This document shows, piece after piece, positions 1 to 8,520 of a stretch of 64,000 nucleotides of DNA (the stretch's first letter is position 1; each line of letters begins with the position of its first letter). Under the pieces are notes generated by a model, which had not been told where the DNA came from, made no database searches, and worked only from the letters and a program-made list of their open reading frames with translations. The stretch is taken from assembly GCA_905339235.1 (NCBI GenBank), contig CAJPFG010000003.1:62001-126000 (forward strand), read 5' to 3'. Made by a program: the position numbers and the translations under genes. The DNA is from Phycisphaerales bacterium. GTDB lineage: Bacteria; Planctomycetota; Phycisphaerae; Phycisphaerales; UBA1924.

Positions 1-2
1 TG

Positions 3-536
3 CACATGATCGAGACGATGAGCCGCCTGCGGAACATCCAGAAGCAACTGCTTCAGGAATCGGGGATGGAGCCCACGATCGAGGAACTGGCGGAAAAAGC
101 CGGGATGTCCTCGATGGACGTCCGGCGGGTGATGAAGATCAGCCGCCACCCGGTGTCGCTGGATCGGCCGGTCGGGGAGTCTGAGGACTCGTATTTCGGC
201 GATTTCATCGAGGACGACTCCCAGGGTCCCCCCGGGGATGTCGCGGCCGCGGAGATGCTCAAGAACCGCATCGAGCAGGTTCTGAAGACCCTGACGTATC
301 GTGAAAGAGAAATCATCAAACTGCGATACGGCATCGGGGACGGCTATACGTACACGCTGGAAGAAGTGGGCCGCATCTTCAAAGTGACCCGCGAGCGGGT
401 ACGGCAGGTAGAGGCGAAGGCCATCCGGAAACTGCAGCACCCGGTGCGGGCCCGGAAACTCCAGGGGTTCGTGGACGGGTCAGTTTACAAGAATTCCACC
501 GCACAACAGCCTGCACAAGAGCCGGTTATCAAGTAG
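3..536 (+). CDS. rpoD: Primary (RpoD/SigA-type) RNA polymerase sigma factor, C-terminal part
   Basis: The gene is cut by the left window edge. The frame is open from base 3, where a His codon precedes the first visible Met; this fits the HMIET stretch inside region 3 of primary sigma factors, so the Met at 6 is internal. What remains is region 3, a short acidic linker (around residues 57-80), and region 4 with the -35-binding helix-turn-helix near residues 115-145 (RERVRQVEAKAIRKL). The protein recruits core RNA polymerase to housekeeping promoters. The sequence LRYGIGDG followed by the GRIFKVTRERVRQ helix matches group 1/2 sigma-70 and not ECF factors. A Pro/Gln-containing tail of about 20 residues follows. 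The group (primary versus RpoS-like) cannot be fixed without the N-terminus. Confidence 0.9.
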   Translation, partial: HMIETMSRLRNIQKQLLQESGMEPTIEELAEKAGMSSMDVRRVMKISRHPVSLDRPVGESEDSYFGDFIEDDSQGPPGDVAAAEMLKNRIEQVLKTLTYREREIIKLRYGIGDGYTYTLEEVGRIFKVTRERVRQVEAKAIRKLQHPVRARKLQGFVDGSVYKNSTAQQPAQEPVIK

Positions 537-555
537 AATGGGTTTGGCCACTTCA

Positions 556-603
556 GCGTCCGGCAGACGGTTTCCGCTTCTCGCGTCTGCCGGACGCTTT
601 TTT
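556..603 (+). terminator. Rho-independent terminator of the sigma factor gene
   Basis: A perfect 14-bp inverted repeat (556-569 with 584-597, arms GCGTCCGGCAGACG / CGTCTGCCGGACGC) is followed by six T residues at 598-603. There is no A-tract on the left side, so it should work only for the plus-strand gene. It sits 20 bp after the sigma stop and abuts the stop codon of the convergent mnmA. Confidence 0.9.
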
Positions 604-1802
604 CATGCGCGCGCGGTGGAGGCGATCCAGCCCCCTCCGAGCACGACATCGGGCTCGCTCGCGTCGTACAGCACTAGGGCCTGGCCCGGCGCGACGGCCT
701 CCTGCGGCGTTTCGAAGCGCACCTCGAAGCGGTCCTGACGCCCCGACGCGGTGGGCCGATCGGATCGCGGCAGAACCGACACGCTCGCGAGGACCGCGTC
801 GCTGTTATAGCGATACTGCGCGAGGCAGTTGACCTCCGCGGCGGGGGCATCGCGCAGCCAGTTCGCTTCCTCGCAGCGGCACGAGGCAACGAGCAGATCG
901 GACTTGGCGCCGACGGTGACGGAGTTGTTCGCGGGATCCTTCGAGACGATGTAGACGGGCGTGCCCAGCGCCACGGGAACGCCGCGGCGTTGGCCGATGG
1001 TGAACTTGTGCTGCCCGGCGTGCTCTCCGAGGCGGCGACCCGACAGGTCGAGCACCTCGCCGCGGGCCGCGACGCCCGGCCGCCGCCGCTCCACCAATCC
1101 CGCGTAGTCGTTGTCGGGAACGAAACAGATCTCCTGGGAGTCGGGCTTGTCGAAGACGGGGAGCCCCCACTCCTTCGCGCGGGCTCGGACTTCCGACTTC
1201 GGAAGGTCGCCGATGGGAAACAGCGTGTGCGACAGTTGATCGCGCGGCATGCCGAAGAGCACGTAGGACTGATCCTTGCCGCCGTCGCGCCCGCGCATGA
1301 GTCGCGGACCGCTTGCATCGGAGTCTTCACGGCGTCCGCCGATGCGCGCGTAGTGGCCGCTGGCGACGAACTCGGCGCCGACCTGCGCGGCGTAGTCGCG
1401 GAGTTTTCCGAACTTGAGCCAGTCGTTGCACCGCACGCACGGGTTGGGTGTGCGGCCCTGCGCGTATTCGTCCACGAAGTAGTCGATGATGCGACCAAAG
1501 TCCTTCTTGAAGTTGCACACGTAGAACGGAATCCCGAGTTCCGCGGCCACGAGCCGGGCGTCGGCGGCATCGTTGATGGAGCAGCACCCCTGGTGGCCGA
1601 TTCGGATTGACCTTCCGGGCGCCGGGGGTGCGGGGCACGCGTCGGCCCCCGGCGTCATCTCGTCGAGCGATTCGCCCGGAGAGCCCAGCCGCATGAAGCA
1701 GCCGATGGCGTCGTACCCGGCGCGCACCAGCATCGTGGCGGCGACAGAAGAATCGACGCCGCCGGACATGGCGACGAGCACCTTGGGCTTTGACGCGGAC
1801 AT
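603..1802 (-). CDS. mnmA: tRNA-uridine 2-sulfurtransferase MnmA
   Basis: MnmA thiolates uridine 34 of Lys, Glu and Gln tRNAs using ATP and a persulfide relay in the cytoplasm. The PP-loop SGGVDSS lies at residues 13-19. The nucleophilic cysteine is in NPCVRCN (about residue 136) and the persulfide cysteine in SQEICFVP (about 240), with GHYAR and KDQSYVLFG between them. The C-terminal beta-barrel ends in GGGWI. At 399 residues it is longer than the usual 360-370, mostly through an insert around residues 45-65 after the first strands (rich in Pro, Ala and Gly). It stands alone on the minus strand between a convergent sigma gene and a zinc-ribbon membrane protein gene 33 bp upstream. All catalytic residues are present, so it should be active. 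Confidence 0.95.
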   Translation of the reverse strand: MSASKPKVLVAMSGGVDSSVAATMLVRAGYDAIGCFMRLGSPGESLDEMTPGADACPAPPAPGRSIRIGHQGCCSINDAADARLVAAELGIPFYVCNFKKDFGRIIDYFVDEYAQGRTPNPCVRCNDWLKFGKLRDYAAQVGAEFVASGHYARIGGRREDSDASGPRLMRGRDGGKDQSYVLFGMPRDQLSHTLFPIGDLPKSEVRARAKEWGLPVFDKPDSQEICFVPDNDYAGLVERRRPGVAARGEVLDLSGRRLGEHAGQHKFTIGQRRGVPVALGTPVYIVSKDPANNSVTVGAKSDLLVASCRCEEANWLRDAPAAEVNCLAQYRYNSDAVLASVSVLPRSDRPTASGRQDRFEVRFETPQEAVAPGQALVLYDASEPDVVLGGGWIASTARA

Positions 1803-1835
1803 AAGGGCGGATTGTAGGTGAGAGAGCCGTGGGGC

Positions 1836-2915
1836 TCAGTGGTCGTCGGGGGCGAGGTCGTAACCCTCTCCACCGGTCGCCGGCATGTGAAGCCCCTGCG
1901 GCCGGGAGGGTTTCCCCTCGCGGACGCGCGGCGTGGGCTGATCCTTGGCCTTCCCATCTTCGACGCGGCGAACGATGGCCGCGGAGGCACGCCGGTCGCG
2001 ATCGAGCGCCTGCGTGGAGTTCTTGCGGGCCCAGTGGCAGAGGATGGCGAACTGGATCAGGGGGACGATGAAGAAGCCGAGGCAGACAAGGAGCCCCGCA
2101 CCGACGATCGCGATCGCCGGCGCGATGATGATCATGCGTGCGGTGGAGCGCACCATCGAGAGCAGGATCATGAAGAACGCGCCCACCGGCAGCGAGATGA
2201 GCAGCATGAACGGCGCCATTCGAAGGCGCATCGCGAGCGAGATGTCGTTGGCCCAGTCGGCGAGGAACGAGAGGTAAACCGCCGTGGGGATCAGGCCGGC
2301 GAAAGCGAGAAGCAACGCGGCCGTTCCGACCATGGCGGAGGCGGTGACGATGGCGGGCATGACGAACCCGGTCGTTGAGGGCCCGGCGGCGTTCTGGAGC
2401 GCTAACGCCCCGTGCAGGGCGGTGGCCGCGACAAAGACGAGGGTGAACCCCACGCCCCACAGCCACTGCGACCATCGCGTGAGGTAGCGCCATCGCTTCC
2501 ATTCGGTTTCGGTGTTGATGTTGGAGGCGACTCCCAGGCGTCGCGGCTCGGTGACGACCCGCACGGCGTATCCCCACCACAAGGCCGCGAAGGCTGTCAG
2601 GCCCGAGGTGGCGAGCAGGGCGGCATTTCCGGGTTTGAAGGCGGCCCCGGCGAGCATCATGACAAACACCACGCCGGCCGCGGCAACACCGATGCCGGCC
2701 CATGTTGCGAGGCGATCCAGGTAAGGCAGCGGCGCCTCGGTCATGTTTCCCCCGCCGACTTGCCTGGGGCGGATGGGATTACCGCACTCCGGACACCGGT
2801 CTGTGGTCTTGAGGCCCTTGAGGTTGTAGGAGCACCGCGTGCACAGGCGGTCCTCGACGATGACCACCGGCGTGGTGTTGAACCGCGAGAATGGGTTGGC
2901 GGAGGGCGTGGCCAT
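1836..2915 (-). CDS. Multi-pass membrane protein with N-terminal zinc ribbon, function unknown
   Basis: I cannot assign a function. The 359-residue protein opens with a short Pro/Ser segment and then a four-cysteine zinc ribbon (residues about 25-46) of the form C-x2-C-x-Y-x-L-x-G-L...C-P-E-C-G. Six or more hydrophobic segments follow, from about residue 70 to 300, and a hydrophilic Arg/Lys/Pro-rich C-terminus that should be cytoplasmic. The same ribbon occurs at the C-terminus of the membrane protein at 26045-26713. In my experience this ribbon is very common in Phycisphaerae proteins. It lies between purQ and mnmA on the same strand, but with no link in function that I can see. Confidence 0.85.
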   Translation of the reverse strand: MATPSANPFSRFNTTPVVIVEDRLCTRCSYNLKGLKTTDRCPECGNPIRPRQVGGGNMTEAPLPYLDRLATWAGIGVAAAGVVFVMMLAGAAFKPGNAALLATSGLTAFAALWWGYAVRVVTEPRRLGVASNINTETEWKRWRYLTRWSQWLWGVGFTLVFVAATALHGALALQNAAGPSTTGFVMPAIVTASAMVGTAALLLAFAGLIPTAVYLSFLADWANDISLAMRLRMAPFMLLISLPVGAFFMILLSMVRSTARMIIIAPAIAIVGAGLLVCLGFFIVPLIQFAILCHWARKNSTQALDRDRRASAAIVRRVEDGKAKDQPTPRVREGKPSRPQGLHMPATGGEGYDLAPDDH

Positions 2916-2966
2916 GCGGGTTGGTACCGGCTGAGAAACCCGGAGTTGCCGGACGCGGCCCGGCTG

Positions 2967-3782
2967 TCACACCGCCACTTTCGACACCGCCTCGACCGCG
3001 TTCTTGAAAACCCGCAGCCCCGGCGTGGGCTGCGTGCGCAAATTGGCGTCCAGGCGGGTCCAATACGGGTGCCTGGTCCAATCGAGATAGCGCTCGGGGT
3101 GCGGCATGAGGCCGAAGACGCGGCCGGAGGCATCGCACACCCCGGCGATCGCGCCTGTGGAACCGTTGAAGTTGTCACGATAGCGCAGCACGACCTGGCC
3201 GCCCTGCTCCAGCGCGGAGATCACGCCGGGATCGGTGGCGACCAGGCGTCCCTCGCCGTGGGCCACTGGCAGCAGGCTCGCGTCGCGTTCCATCTGCGGT
3301 TCGATGCCGTCCATCAGGCCGCGTGTCCAGATGCAGGCACTCTGAACCTCGTAGGTGACGCCGACCCATCGGTCGTGAAACCGGGCATCGTGGTTGTCGG
3401 TGAGCGCGAGGGTCTGCCCGGGCGGGACATCGCGTGGCCAAGGCCGGCCGGCCGCCGGGCCGGGCAGGAGCCCCACCTGGACGAGAACCTGAAAACCGTT
3501 GCACGCGCCGATCATGGCCGCGCCTCGCTCGAGCGCCTCCCTCAGCGCGGGGTAGAGTCCGGCGCGGACCTTCATGGCGAAGATGCGGCCGGAGGCGATG
3601 TCGTCGCCGTAGGAAAAACCGCCGGGGAAGCCGAACAGTTCGAAATGGTCAATCCGCGCGGGCTCGCGGATAAGACGGTCGAGGTGAACGAGTTCGACCT
3701 CGGCGCCCGCGAGCGAGAACGCACGGCACATCTCGGCGTCGCAGTTGGTTCCGGCGGTGCGGACGACAAGGGCTCGGGGCAT
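2967..3782 (-). CDS. purQ: Phosphoribosylformylglycinamidine synthase, glutaminase subunit PurQ
   Basis: PurQ hydrolyses glutamine and passes ammonia to PurL, which converts FGAR to FGAM in purine synthesis. The class I amidotransferase fold is clear: GFPGGFSYGDD near residue 52, the nucleophile elbow GACNGFQ near residue 97 (Cys), and the terminal His-Glu pair in LMPHPER near residue 232. The start was taken at MPRALVV (3782); the open frame continues upstream but overlaps the divergent gene and has no family match there. At 271 residues it is somewhat longer than small PurQ (about 225) and close to the archaeal/planctomycete long form. Neither purL nor purS is adjacent. It diverges from the DUF1015 gene with about 110 bp between starts. 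Confidence 0.93.
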   Translation of the reverse strand: MPRALVVRTAGTNCDAEMCRAFSLAGAEVELVHLDRLIREPARIDHFELFGFPGGFSYGDDIASGRIFAMKVRAGLYPALREALERGAAMIGACNGFQVLVQVGLLPGPAAGRPWPRDVPPGQTLALTDNHDARFHDRWVGVTYEVQSACIWTRGLMDGIEPQMERDASLLPVAHGEGRLVATDPGVISALEQGGQVVLRYRDNFNGSTGAIAGVCDASGRVFGLMPHPERYLDWTRHPYWTRLDANLRTQPTPGLRVFKNAVEAVSKVAV

Positions 3783-3894
3783 GGGGAACTCTAGGAAAGT
3801 CCGGCCGTTCGGACTCGTCACGGGGTCGGACGCCCGGCTCGGTCCGGGTGCGCGCGGCGTCGATCCTGCGCCCAAGCGAATCTATCCTTCCGCC

Positions 3895-5247
3895 ATGCCC
3901 AAGGTCTTTCCATTCCGCGCGATTCAGTACGCTCTCGGGCGTGAACTCTCCAACGTGGTCGCGCCGCCCTATGACGTGCTCGACGCGATGAGCAAGCAGC
4001 GGCTGCTCGCCAAGGACCCCCGAAACGTCGTGGCGATCGACCTCCCGCACACGCCGGCGAAGGAACTGGGCCCGCCCGGGGCATACGACTCGGCGGCGGC
4101 GCTCCTGCGCGAGCATCTGTCCGCGGGGGTGCTGAAAAAGAGCGATGCTCCCGTGATGTTCGCGTATCGCCAGACATTCTGGAGCGAGGATGGTTCGCGG
4201 ACGATTCAGCGTTCGGGGATGACGTGCTGTGTCGAAACGGTGGCGTTCGGTCCGCGCGCAGGCGGGGGGATACTCCCGCACGAAGAAACTTTCAGCGGCC
4301 CGAAGGAAGACCGGATGGCGCTGATGAAGGCCACGAGAACACAGATGTCGCCGATCTTCGGGCTGCACGCGGATGATTCGGGGCGTGCCACGGCGTTGCT
4401 GCACAAGGTAATGTCCTCGCGCGGGCCGGACACCGTGGCGAAGACCGATGACGGCACGCTGCACGAGTTGTGGACGATTACCGATTCTTCGACGCTCAAG
4501 TCGTACCAGGATGCGCTCGAGGGTGAGGACGTGTTCATCGCCGACGGGCATCACCGCTACACGACCGGGCTCAACTACCTCAAGGGGCTGGAGGCCTCGG
4601 AACCCGTCGCGGCGGACCATCCGGCACGGCGCTGCATGATCGTCCTCGTCGGCATGAGCGACCCCGGGTTGGTAATTTGGCCGACGCACCGGGTGCTCGG
4701 GGGCATGAAGGGCTATTCGCCGGCGGCTTTCCTCGCTGCGAGCGCCGGGCAGATTCAAGTGGAACCGGCCACCGGGGATTTGGGCGCGCTGGATCGAGCG
4801 CTCGCGGCAAGGTCAGACTTGGGAGAGCGGCGATTCGCGCTCTACGACTTTGCTGGCAAGCAGGGGTGGCTGGCGACGCCCATGGCCGCGGATCCGCTGG
4901 GCGATCGCTTCCCGGACAAGCCGCGTGCCTGGCGTGACCTGACGGTGGCGTTCACGCAGTACGTGATCGTGGAGCAGATCTGTCAGCCGGTGCTGAACGC
5001 GGGCCAGCCGGTGAAGTGGGCGTTCCCGCACACGATCCGCGAGGTGGAGGAGATCGGTCGAGGCGGCGAGACCGGCGCGGGCGGCGGGGCGGGGTTTGCT
5101 CAACTGGCGGTCATCGTGAGGCCCACGCCGCTGCAGGCGGTGCGGGAAGTGAGCCGCGCGAATCAACTGATGCCGCAGAAGAGCACGTTCTTCTACCCGA
5201 AACTCGCGACGGGGCTGTTCATGAACGGCCTGGAGGCGCGGGATTGA
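3895..5247 (+). CDS. DUF1015 family protein
   Basis: A full-length DUF1015 protein (450 residues) of unknown biochemical role. Family hallmarks are the N-terminal FRAIQY...NVVAPPYDVL segment, the ILPHEETFSGPKEDR block near residue 125, and the DGHHRYTTGLNY motif near residue 220, whose acidic and histidine residues suggest a catalytic or metal site. The start was placed at MPKVFPF (3895), since the 50 upstream codons of the open frame overlap purQ's promoter region and look non-coding. In many bacteria this family sits near serine biosynthesis or dehydrogenase genes; here no such neighbour is visible. The last 29 bp overlap the 3' end of the convergent thioredoxin gene. Confidence 0.9.
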   Translation: MPKVFPFRAIQYALGRELSNVVAPPYDVLDAMSKQRLLAKDPRNVVAIDLPHTPAKELGPPGAYDSAAALLREHLSAGVLKKSDAPVMFAYRQTFWSEDGSRTIQRSGMTCCVETVAFGPRAGGGILPHEETFSGPKEDRMALMKATRTQMSPIFGLHADDSGRATALLHKVMSSRGPDTVAKTDDGTLHELWTITDSSTLKSYQDALEGEDVFIADGHHRYTTGLNYLKGLEASEPVAADHPARRCMIVLVGMSDPGLVIWPTHRVLGGMKGYSPAAFLAASAGQIQVEPATGDLGALDRALAARSDLGERRFALYDFAGKQGWLATPMAADPLGDRFPDKPRAWRDLTVAFTQYVIVEQICQPVLNAGQPVKWAFPHTIREVEEIGRGGETGAGGGAGFAQLAVIVRPTPLQAVREVSRANQLMPQKSTFFYPKLATGLFMNGLEARD

Positions 5248-5785
5248 CCTTGATGTCATCTCGCGACTCCTTGAGCCTGCGGTTTCCGGTGTGAGTGTCC
5301 GGGAGTTCCTTGCCGGGGTTGGCGTACTGCCAGTCGGGGATCGCGCCGCTGAACTCGGCCAACCAGGCGGAGAGTTTCGACTTCGACGCCGAGCCTTCCA
5401 GCCTCGCCATCTCCTTGCCGTCGCGGAGGAACACGAGGGCCGGGATCGATCTCACACGCAATCGCTCGGCCTCGGGCGGCGGATTGTTGCGGTCGCTGAG
5501 GTCCATCACCACGGGGATCGTGTTCTCGGTCACCCAGCGCTGGACCGCCTTGTCGCTCAAGGCCCCTCGCTTCATCGCCTGGCACGTCGGGCACCAGTCC
5601 GCCGTGGCGAGCACCAGCACGGGCATCCCGGTGTCCTTCGCACGGGCCTCGGCCTGGTCCAGCGACTGAGCCTTCGCGAAGGCCTCGGGCAGGCTTGCAC
5701 GGCGGGAAAAGTACGAATACCCGGCGATCACGAGGACCACGAAGATGAGGAACGACCAGCCGCGGCCATGCTTGGGTGTCGCCAT
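5219..5785 (-). CDS. Membrane-anchored thioredoxin-fold protein
   Basis: A short positively charged N-terminus and a hydrophobic segment at residues 11-26 (FLIFVVLVIAGYSYF) should anchor the protein in the cytoplasmic membrane with the catalytic domain outside. The thioredoxin domain follows, with active site WCPTC near residue 66 and the cis-proline loop IPALVFL near residue 115. It resembles the DsbD C-terminal/thioredoxin_7 type that reduces periplasmic disulfides. The roughly 40-residue C-terminal tail is hydrophilic and unrecognised. It is convergent with the DUF1015 gene (29-bp overlap). The HscB-like gene lies 65 bp upstream on the same strand. The substrate is unknown. Confidence 0.87.
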   Translation of the reverse strand: MATPKHGRGWSFLIFVVLVIAGYSYFSRRASLPEAFAKAQSLDQAEARAKDTGMPVLVLATADWCPTCQAMKRGALSDKAVQRWVTENTIPVVMDLSDRNNPPPEAERLRVRSIPALVFLRDGKEMARLEGSASKSKLSAWLAEFSGAIPDWQYANPGKELPDTHTGNRRLKESRDDIKVNPAPPGRS

Positions 5786-5850
5786 ATCGCCCCTACGACA
5801 AAGGTCTCAATAAGGATCGGCACGAGATACCGAGAACATGAGCCGGCGGT

Positions 5851-6360
5851 TCATTCAAAGTCCCGCTTCGCCGGGTCGTACTCGGGGTCGAGTTGCTCCA
5901 GCAACCGCTCCACGTAACGCCAGGCGTTGAGCGTCTTGCGGATTTCGGTCAGGGGGGGCGGCCCGGCGCGGAATAACTCGGAGATTCGTCGTTCATACTC
6001 GGAGCGCTGGTCCAGCGCCCACGCTCGCCAATGGGCGCGACCCGGTTCGTCCGCCTCGGCCAAGGCCGCTTCCACCTGTTCGCGGACCTCCATGATCTCC
6101 ATCAGGAATCCGGTTGGAAGGGACTTATCGCGTTCTTTCTCGGGCCCGCCCAGCCTTCGGAGCAGCGCCTCGGCTCGCCGTTCTGAATCAGCGAGCGCGG
6201 CCCGGGCCCGATTGAGGTCCGCGGCCTGCTCTGAGGAGGCCTCCCCCGCGGCATCCGGATGCAGCGCGGCCGCTTTGCGCAGATACGCCCGCTCGATCGC
6301 CTGCCGGTCGAGATCAAACCCGGGGGAAAGCCCGAGAACCGCGAAGGGGTCGCCGGTCAT
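5851..6360 (-). CDS. hscB: HscB-like J-domain co-chaperone
   Basis: The protein (169 residues) has an N-terminal J domain with the diagnostic HPD tripeptide (LHPDAAG, near residue 36) and a C-terminal helical bundle of the HscB type (LMEIMEVREQVEAAL, then ERRISELF), which in Fe-S cluster biogenesis binds the IscU scaffold and delivers it to an Hsp70. Length and domain order match HscB (about 170 residues). There is no N-terminal zinc site. No iscU, iscS or hscA gene is next to it, so the Fe-S role rests on domain architecture. A generic DnaJ-like role is the alternative. Confidence 0.8.
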   Translation of the reverse strand: MTGDPFAVLGLSPGFDLDRQAIERAYLRKAAALHPDAAGEASSEQAADLNRARAALADSERRAEALLRRLGGPEKERDKSLPTGFLMEIMEVREQVEAALAEADEPGRAHWRAWALDQRSEYERRISELFRAGPPPLTEIRKTLNAWRYVERLLEQLDPEYDPAKRDFE

Positions 6361-6389
6361 GCGGAAAATGTACGCGGGCGAGGTTAGGG

Positions 6390-6417
6390 TTGTCGCTGGG
6401 GCAGAACGCGGTACACT
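6390..6417 (+). promoter_or_regulatory. Candidate sigma-70 promoter of the dockerin-tailed secreted protein gene
   Basis: TTGTCG (6390-6395) and TACACT (6412-6417) are separated by 16 bp. The predicted start near 6424 would give a leader of about 27 bases with a strong ribosome site GGAGAGGA (6436-6443) seven bases before the ATG. The same TACACT -10 box is upstream of the related gene at 51475. Confidence 0.45.
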
Positions 6418-6450
6418 GACGCCGCGTCAGAACCTGGAGAGGACCCCCAC

Positions 6451-7749
6451 ATGATTCGTTTCCGAGTGATGGCCGCGGCAGCCGCCGCGATGTTTCCCGC
6501 TATCGCATTCGCGCAGCACTCGGTGCTTGTGGCCGATCGAACCAACGGCGCGATCTGGCGCCTCGAAGACGCGAACAGCAACGGCGTCATCGACGAGCCC
6601 GCGGAGGTGCACCTGTACTTCGACGGCGCGAATGCCGCGGGCACGCCCGGGCCACTCAACCCGAACACGATCGGCGCGAGGGCGGACGGGTACGTTGTCT
6701 ACGGCGATCAGGACAGCACGCGCCGGCTGCTGGTGTGGATGATCGACCGCAACTGTGACGGCGATGCTCAGGACGAGGGCGAATCGGGCGTGCTCGCCGA
6801 TCCGAACAACGGCTCCGGAGTGTCGTTTGCGTTCCCGACGGGCATCGCGTTCGACGCGATGGGAAGGCTGTTTGTCACGAACGCCGGCAACACGTTCGGG
6901 AACGATGGGATCTACCGGCTGGCGGACCTCAACGCGGACGGAGACTCCATGGACGCCGGTGAGGTATCGCCATTCGTCACCGATCCGTTTTTCGGGCCCG
7001 GGAACGGCGCGTATTCGCCGCAGGAAATCCTGATTGTCGATCCGGAGGGAGACTGCTACCTGCGCAACTCGTCCTCGGGGCTGCACGGGATCTACCGGTT
7101 CCGCGATCTCAACGCGAACGGAAGAGCCGACGACGCCGGTGAGACCAGCCTGTGGTTCGGCGCGGGGAACGCCGCGGGGATCACACTGAGCGCGGGGTTC
7201 GCTCTCGAGATTTCGGCGAATCAGGAATACGGGTACATGCACAACCTCGCCACCGGCGGGCTTGATCAGATCATCCGCGTGCAGGACACCAACGACGACG
7301 GGGACGCGATGGATTCGGGTGAGGCGGCCGTCGCGTTCTCCACGGCCGAGGCGGGGTTCGTGAGCATCGACATCACCTCGCTCCCGGACGGCACGGTGCT
7401 CTTCTCGGACAACTCAACGCTCCGGATCATCGCCCTGCGCGACAATGACGGCGACGGGCTGTTCCTGGGGACCACCGAAAGAACCGACTACCTGGCCAAC
7501 TCGTCGGGGCTGCTCGCGGCGGTGCGAGCGATGACGCGTTACACACCCCCGAACTGCGGCAATCCGTGCGATCCCGACGTGAACTGCGACGGGGCGGTGA
7601 ACGGGTTCGACATCCAGGCCACCGAGGAGGCCGTGAACGGCGACTTCTCGAACTTCTGTCAGGCCAGCGCCGACCTGAACGGTGACGGCAGCGAGAACGG
7701 GTTCGACATCGAGACCGAAGAACAGCGGGTGAACGGCGAACCCTGCTGA
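6451..7749 (+). CDS. Secreted calcium-loop repeat protein with C-terminal dockerin-like tail
   Basis: A signal peptide (residues 1-24, ending AIAFAQ) indicates export. The mature part has at least five D-x-N-x-D/N-G...D-x-x-E calcium-type loops (for example DRNCDGDAQDEGE, DLNADGDSMDAGE, DTNDDGDAMDSGE) spaced by about 45-60 residues, alternating with strand-rich segments such as GIAFDAMGRLFVTNAG. This suggests a beta-propeller with metal loops. The last 60 residues form two dockerin/EF-hand-like units (NGFDIQATEE, NGFDIETEE) with paired cysteines. The same tail ends the proteins at 49776 and 51475. I associate it with the 'GC-type dockerin' of Phycisphaerae; its binding partner is not known to me. 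The strong ribosome site fixes the start. Confidence 0.88.
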   Translation: MIRFRVMAAAAAAMFPAIAFAQHSVLVADRTNGAIWRLEDANSNGVIDEPAEVHLYFDGANAAGTPGPLNPNTIGARADGYVVYGDQDSTRRLLVWMIDRNCDGDAQDEGESGVLADPNNGSGVSFAFPTGIAFDAMGRLFVTNAGNTFGNDGIYRLADLNADGDSMDAGEVSPFVTDPFFGPGNGAYSPQEILIVDPEGDCYLRNSSSGLHGIYRFRDLNANGRADDAGETSLWFGAGNAAGITLSAGFALEISANQEYGYMHNLATGGLDQIIRVQDTNDDGDAMDSGEAAVAFSTAEAGFVSIDITSLPDGTVLFSDNSTLRIIALRDNDGDGLFLGTTERTDYLANSSGLLAAVRAMTRYTPPNCGNPCDPDVNCDGAVNGFDIQATEEAVNGDFSNFCQASADLNGDGSENGFDIETEEQRVNGEPC

Positions 7750-7753
7750 ACGC

Positions 7754-8398
7754 TCAACGCCGTTCGATGACCTCTTCGGCAGGGAAGCGAACCTTCGCGA
7801 GCGGGGCGAGCCAATCGTCCGAGGCGCGGAATCCGGCGGTGGCCACCACCGTCGTCCGGTACCCCTGCGCGGAGAGGTTGAGGATTTCGTCGTACCTCGC
7901 GGCGTCGATTCCCTCCATGGGACAGGCGTCCACGCCCATCTGGGCCGCGGTGTACAGGAAGAAGCCCAGCGCCAGGTAGACTTGGCGCGCCGCCCAGGCG
8001 TTGACATCGAATCCGGGGGCTGAGAACGCGCCCAGCATCATGGTGCGGAGTTCGGCGAGCACTTCGCGCGGCGTGTTCCGGATGGCGATGATGCGATCGA
8101 TGTGGCGATCGACGTCGCGGGCGGTCATCTCGGCGCGCCGGGCGAAGACAACCAGGTGCGAGGCATCCGTGATCTGCGACTGGTTCCACGAGGCCACGCG
8201 AAGGGTCGTCCGCAGCGCCTGATCCGCGATCACCATGAACTTCCAGGGTTGCAGGCCGAAGGACGACGGCGCCAGGATGATCGCCCGCTCGATCGCGGCC
8301 CACTGGTCGTCGGGGATCTTGCGCGTCGAATCGAACTTCTTGACGGCGTATCGCCAGGAGAGATTGTCGAGCAGCGCGGACGGATCGACTGGCTTCAT
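7754..8398 (-). CDS. Nitroreductase family NAD(P)H-dependent oxidoreductase
   Basis: A 214-residue FMN-dependent nitroreductase-fold enzyme of the NfsB/YdgI type. FMN-phosphate-binding residues appear in the N-terminal WRYAVKKFD segment (Arg16 region), APSSFGLQPW near residue 45 is the family's most conserved loop, and the C-terminal GYRTTVVATAGFRA stretch is the second FMN-binding segment. Such enzymes reduce nitro compounds, quinones or small carbonyls in the cytosol. The physiological substrate cannot be read from sequence. The gene is convergent with the secreted protein gene, only 4 bp apart, and divergent from the DUF1080 gene. Confidence 0.9.
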   Translation of the reverse strand: MKPVDPSALLDNLSWRYAVKKFDSTRKIPDDQWAAIERAIILAPSSFGLQPWKFMVIADQALRTTLRVASWNQSQITDASHLVVFARRAEMTARDVDRHIDRIIAIRNTPREVLAELRTMMLGAFSAPGFDVNAWAARQVYLALGFFLYTAAQMGVDACPMEGIDAARYDEILNLSAQGYRTTVVATAGFRASDDWLAPLAKVRFPAEEVIERR

Positions 8399-8520
8399 GC
8401 GGCGTGGCTCCTGATTCCCTGTTGCAACAAGTGTAGCGGGCGCGCCCGAATCGCTTTCGCCCCGGGGCGGCTTTCGGGTACAGTGGTCCGGTTCGACCGA
8501 CTCGATACGGGAGCGAAGCC

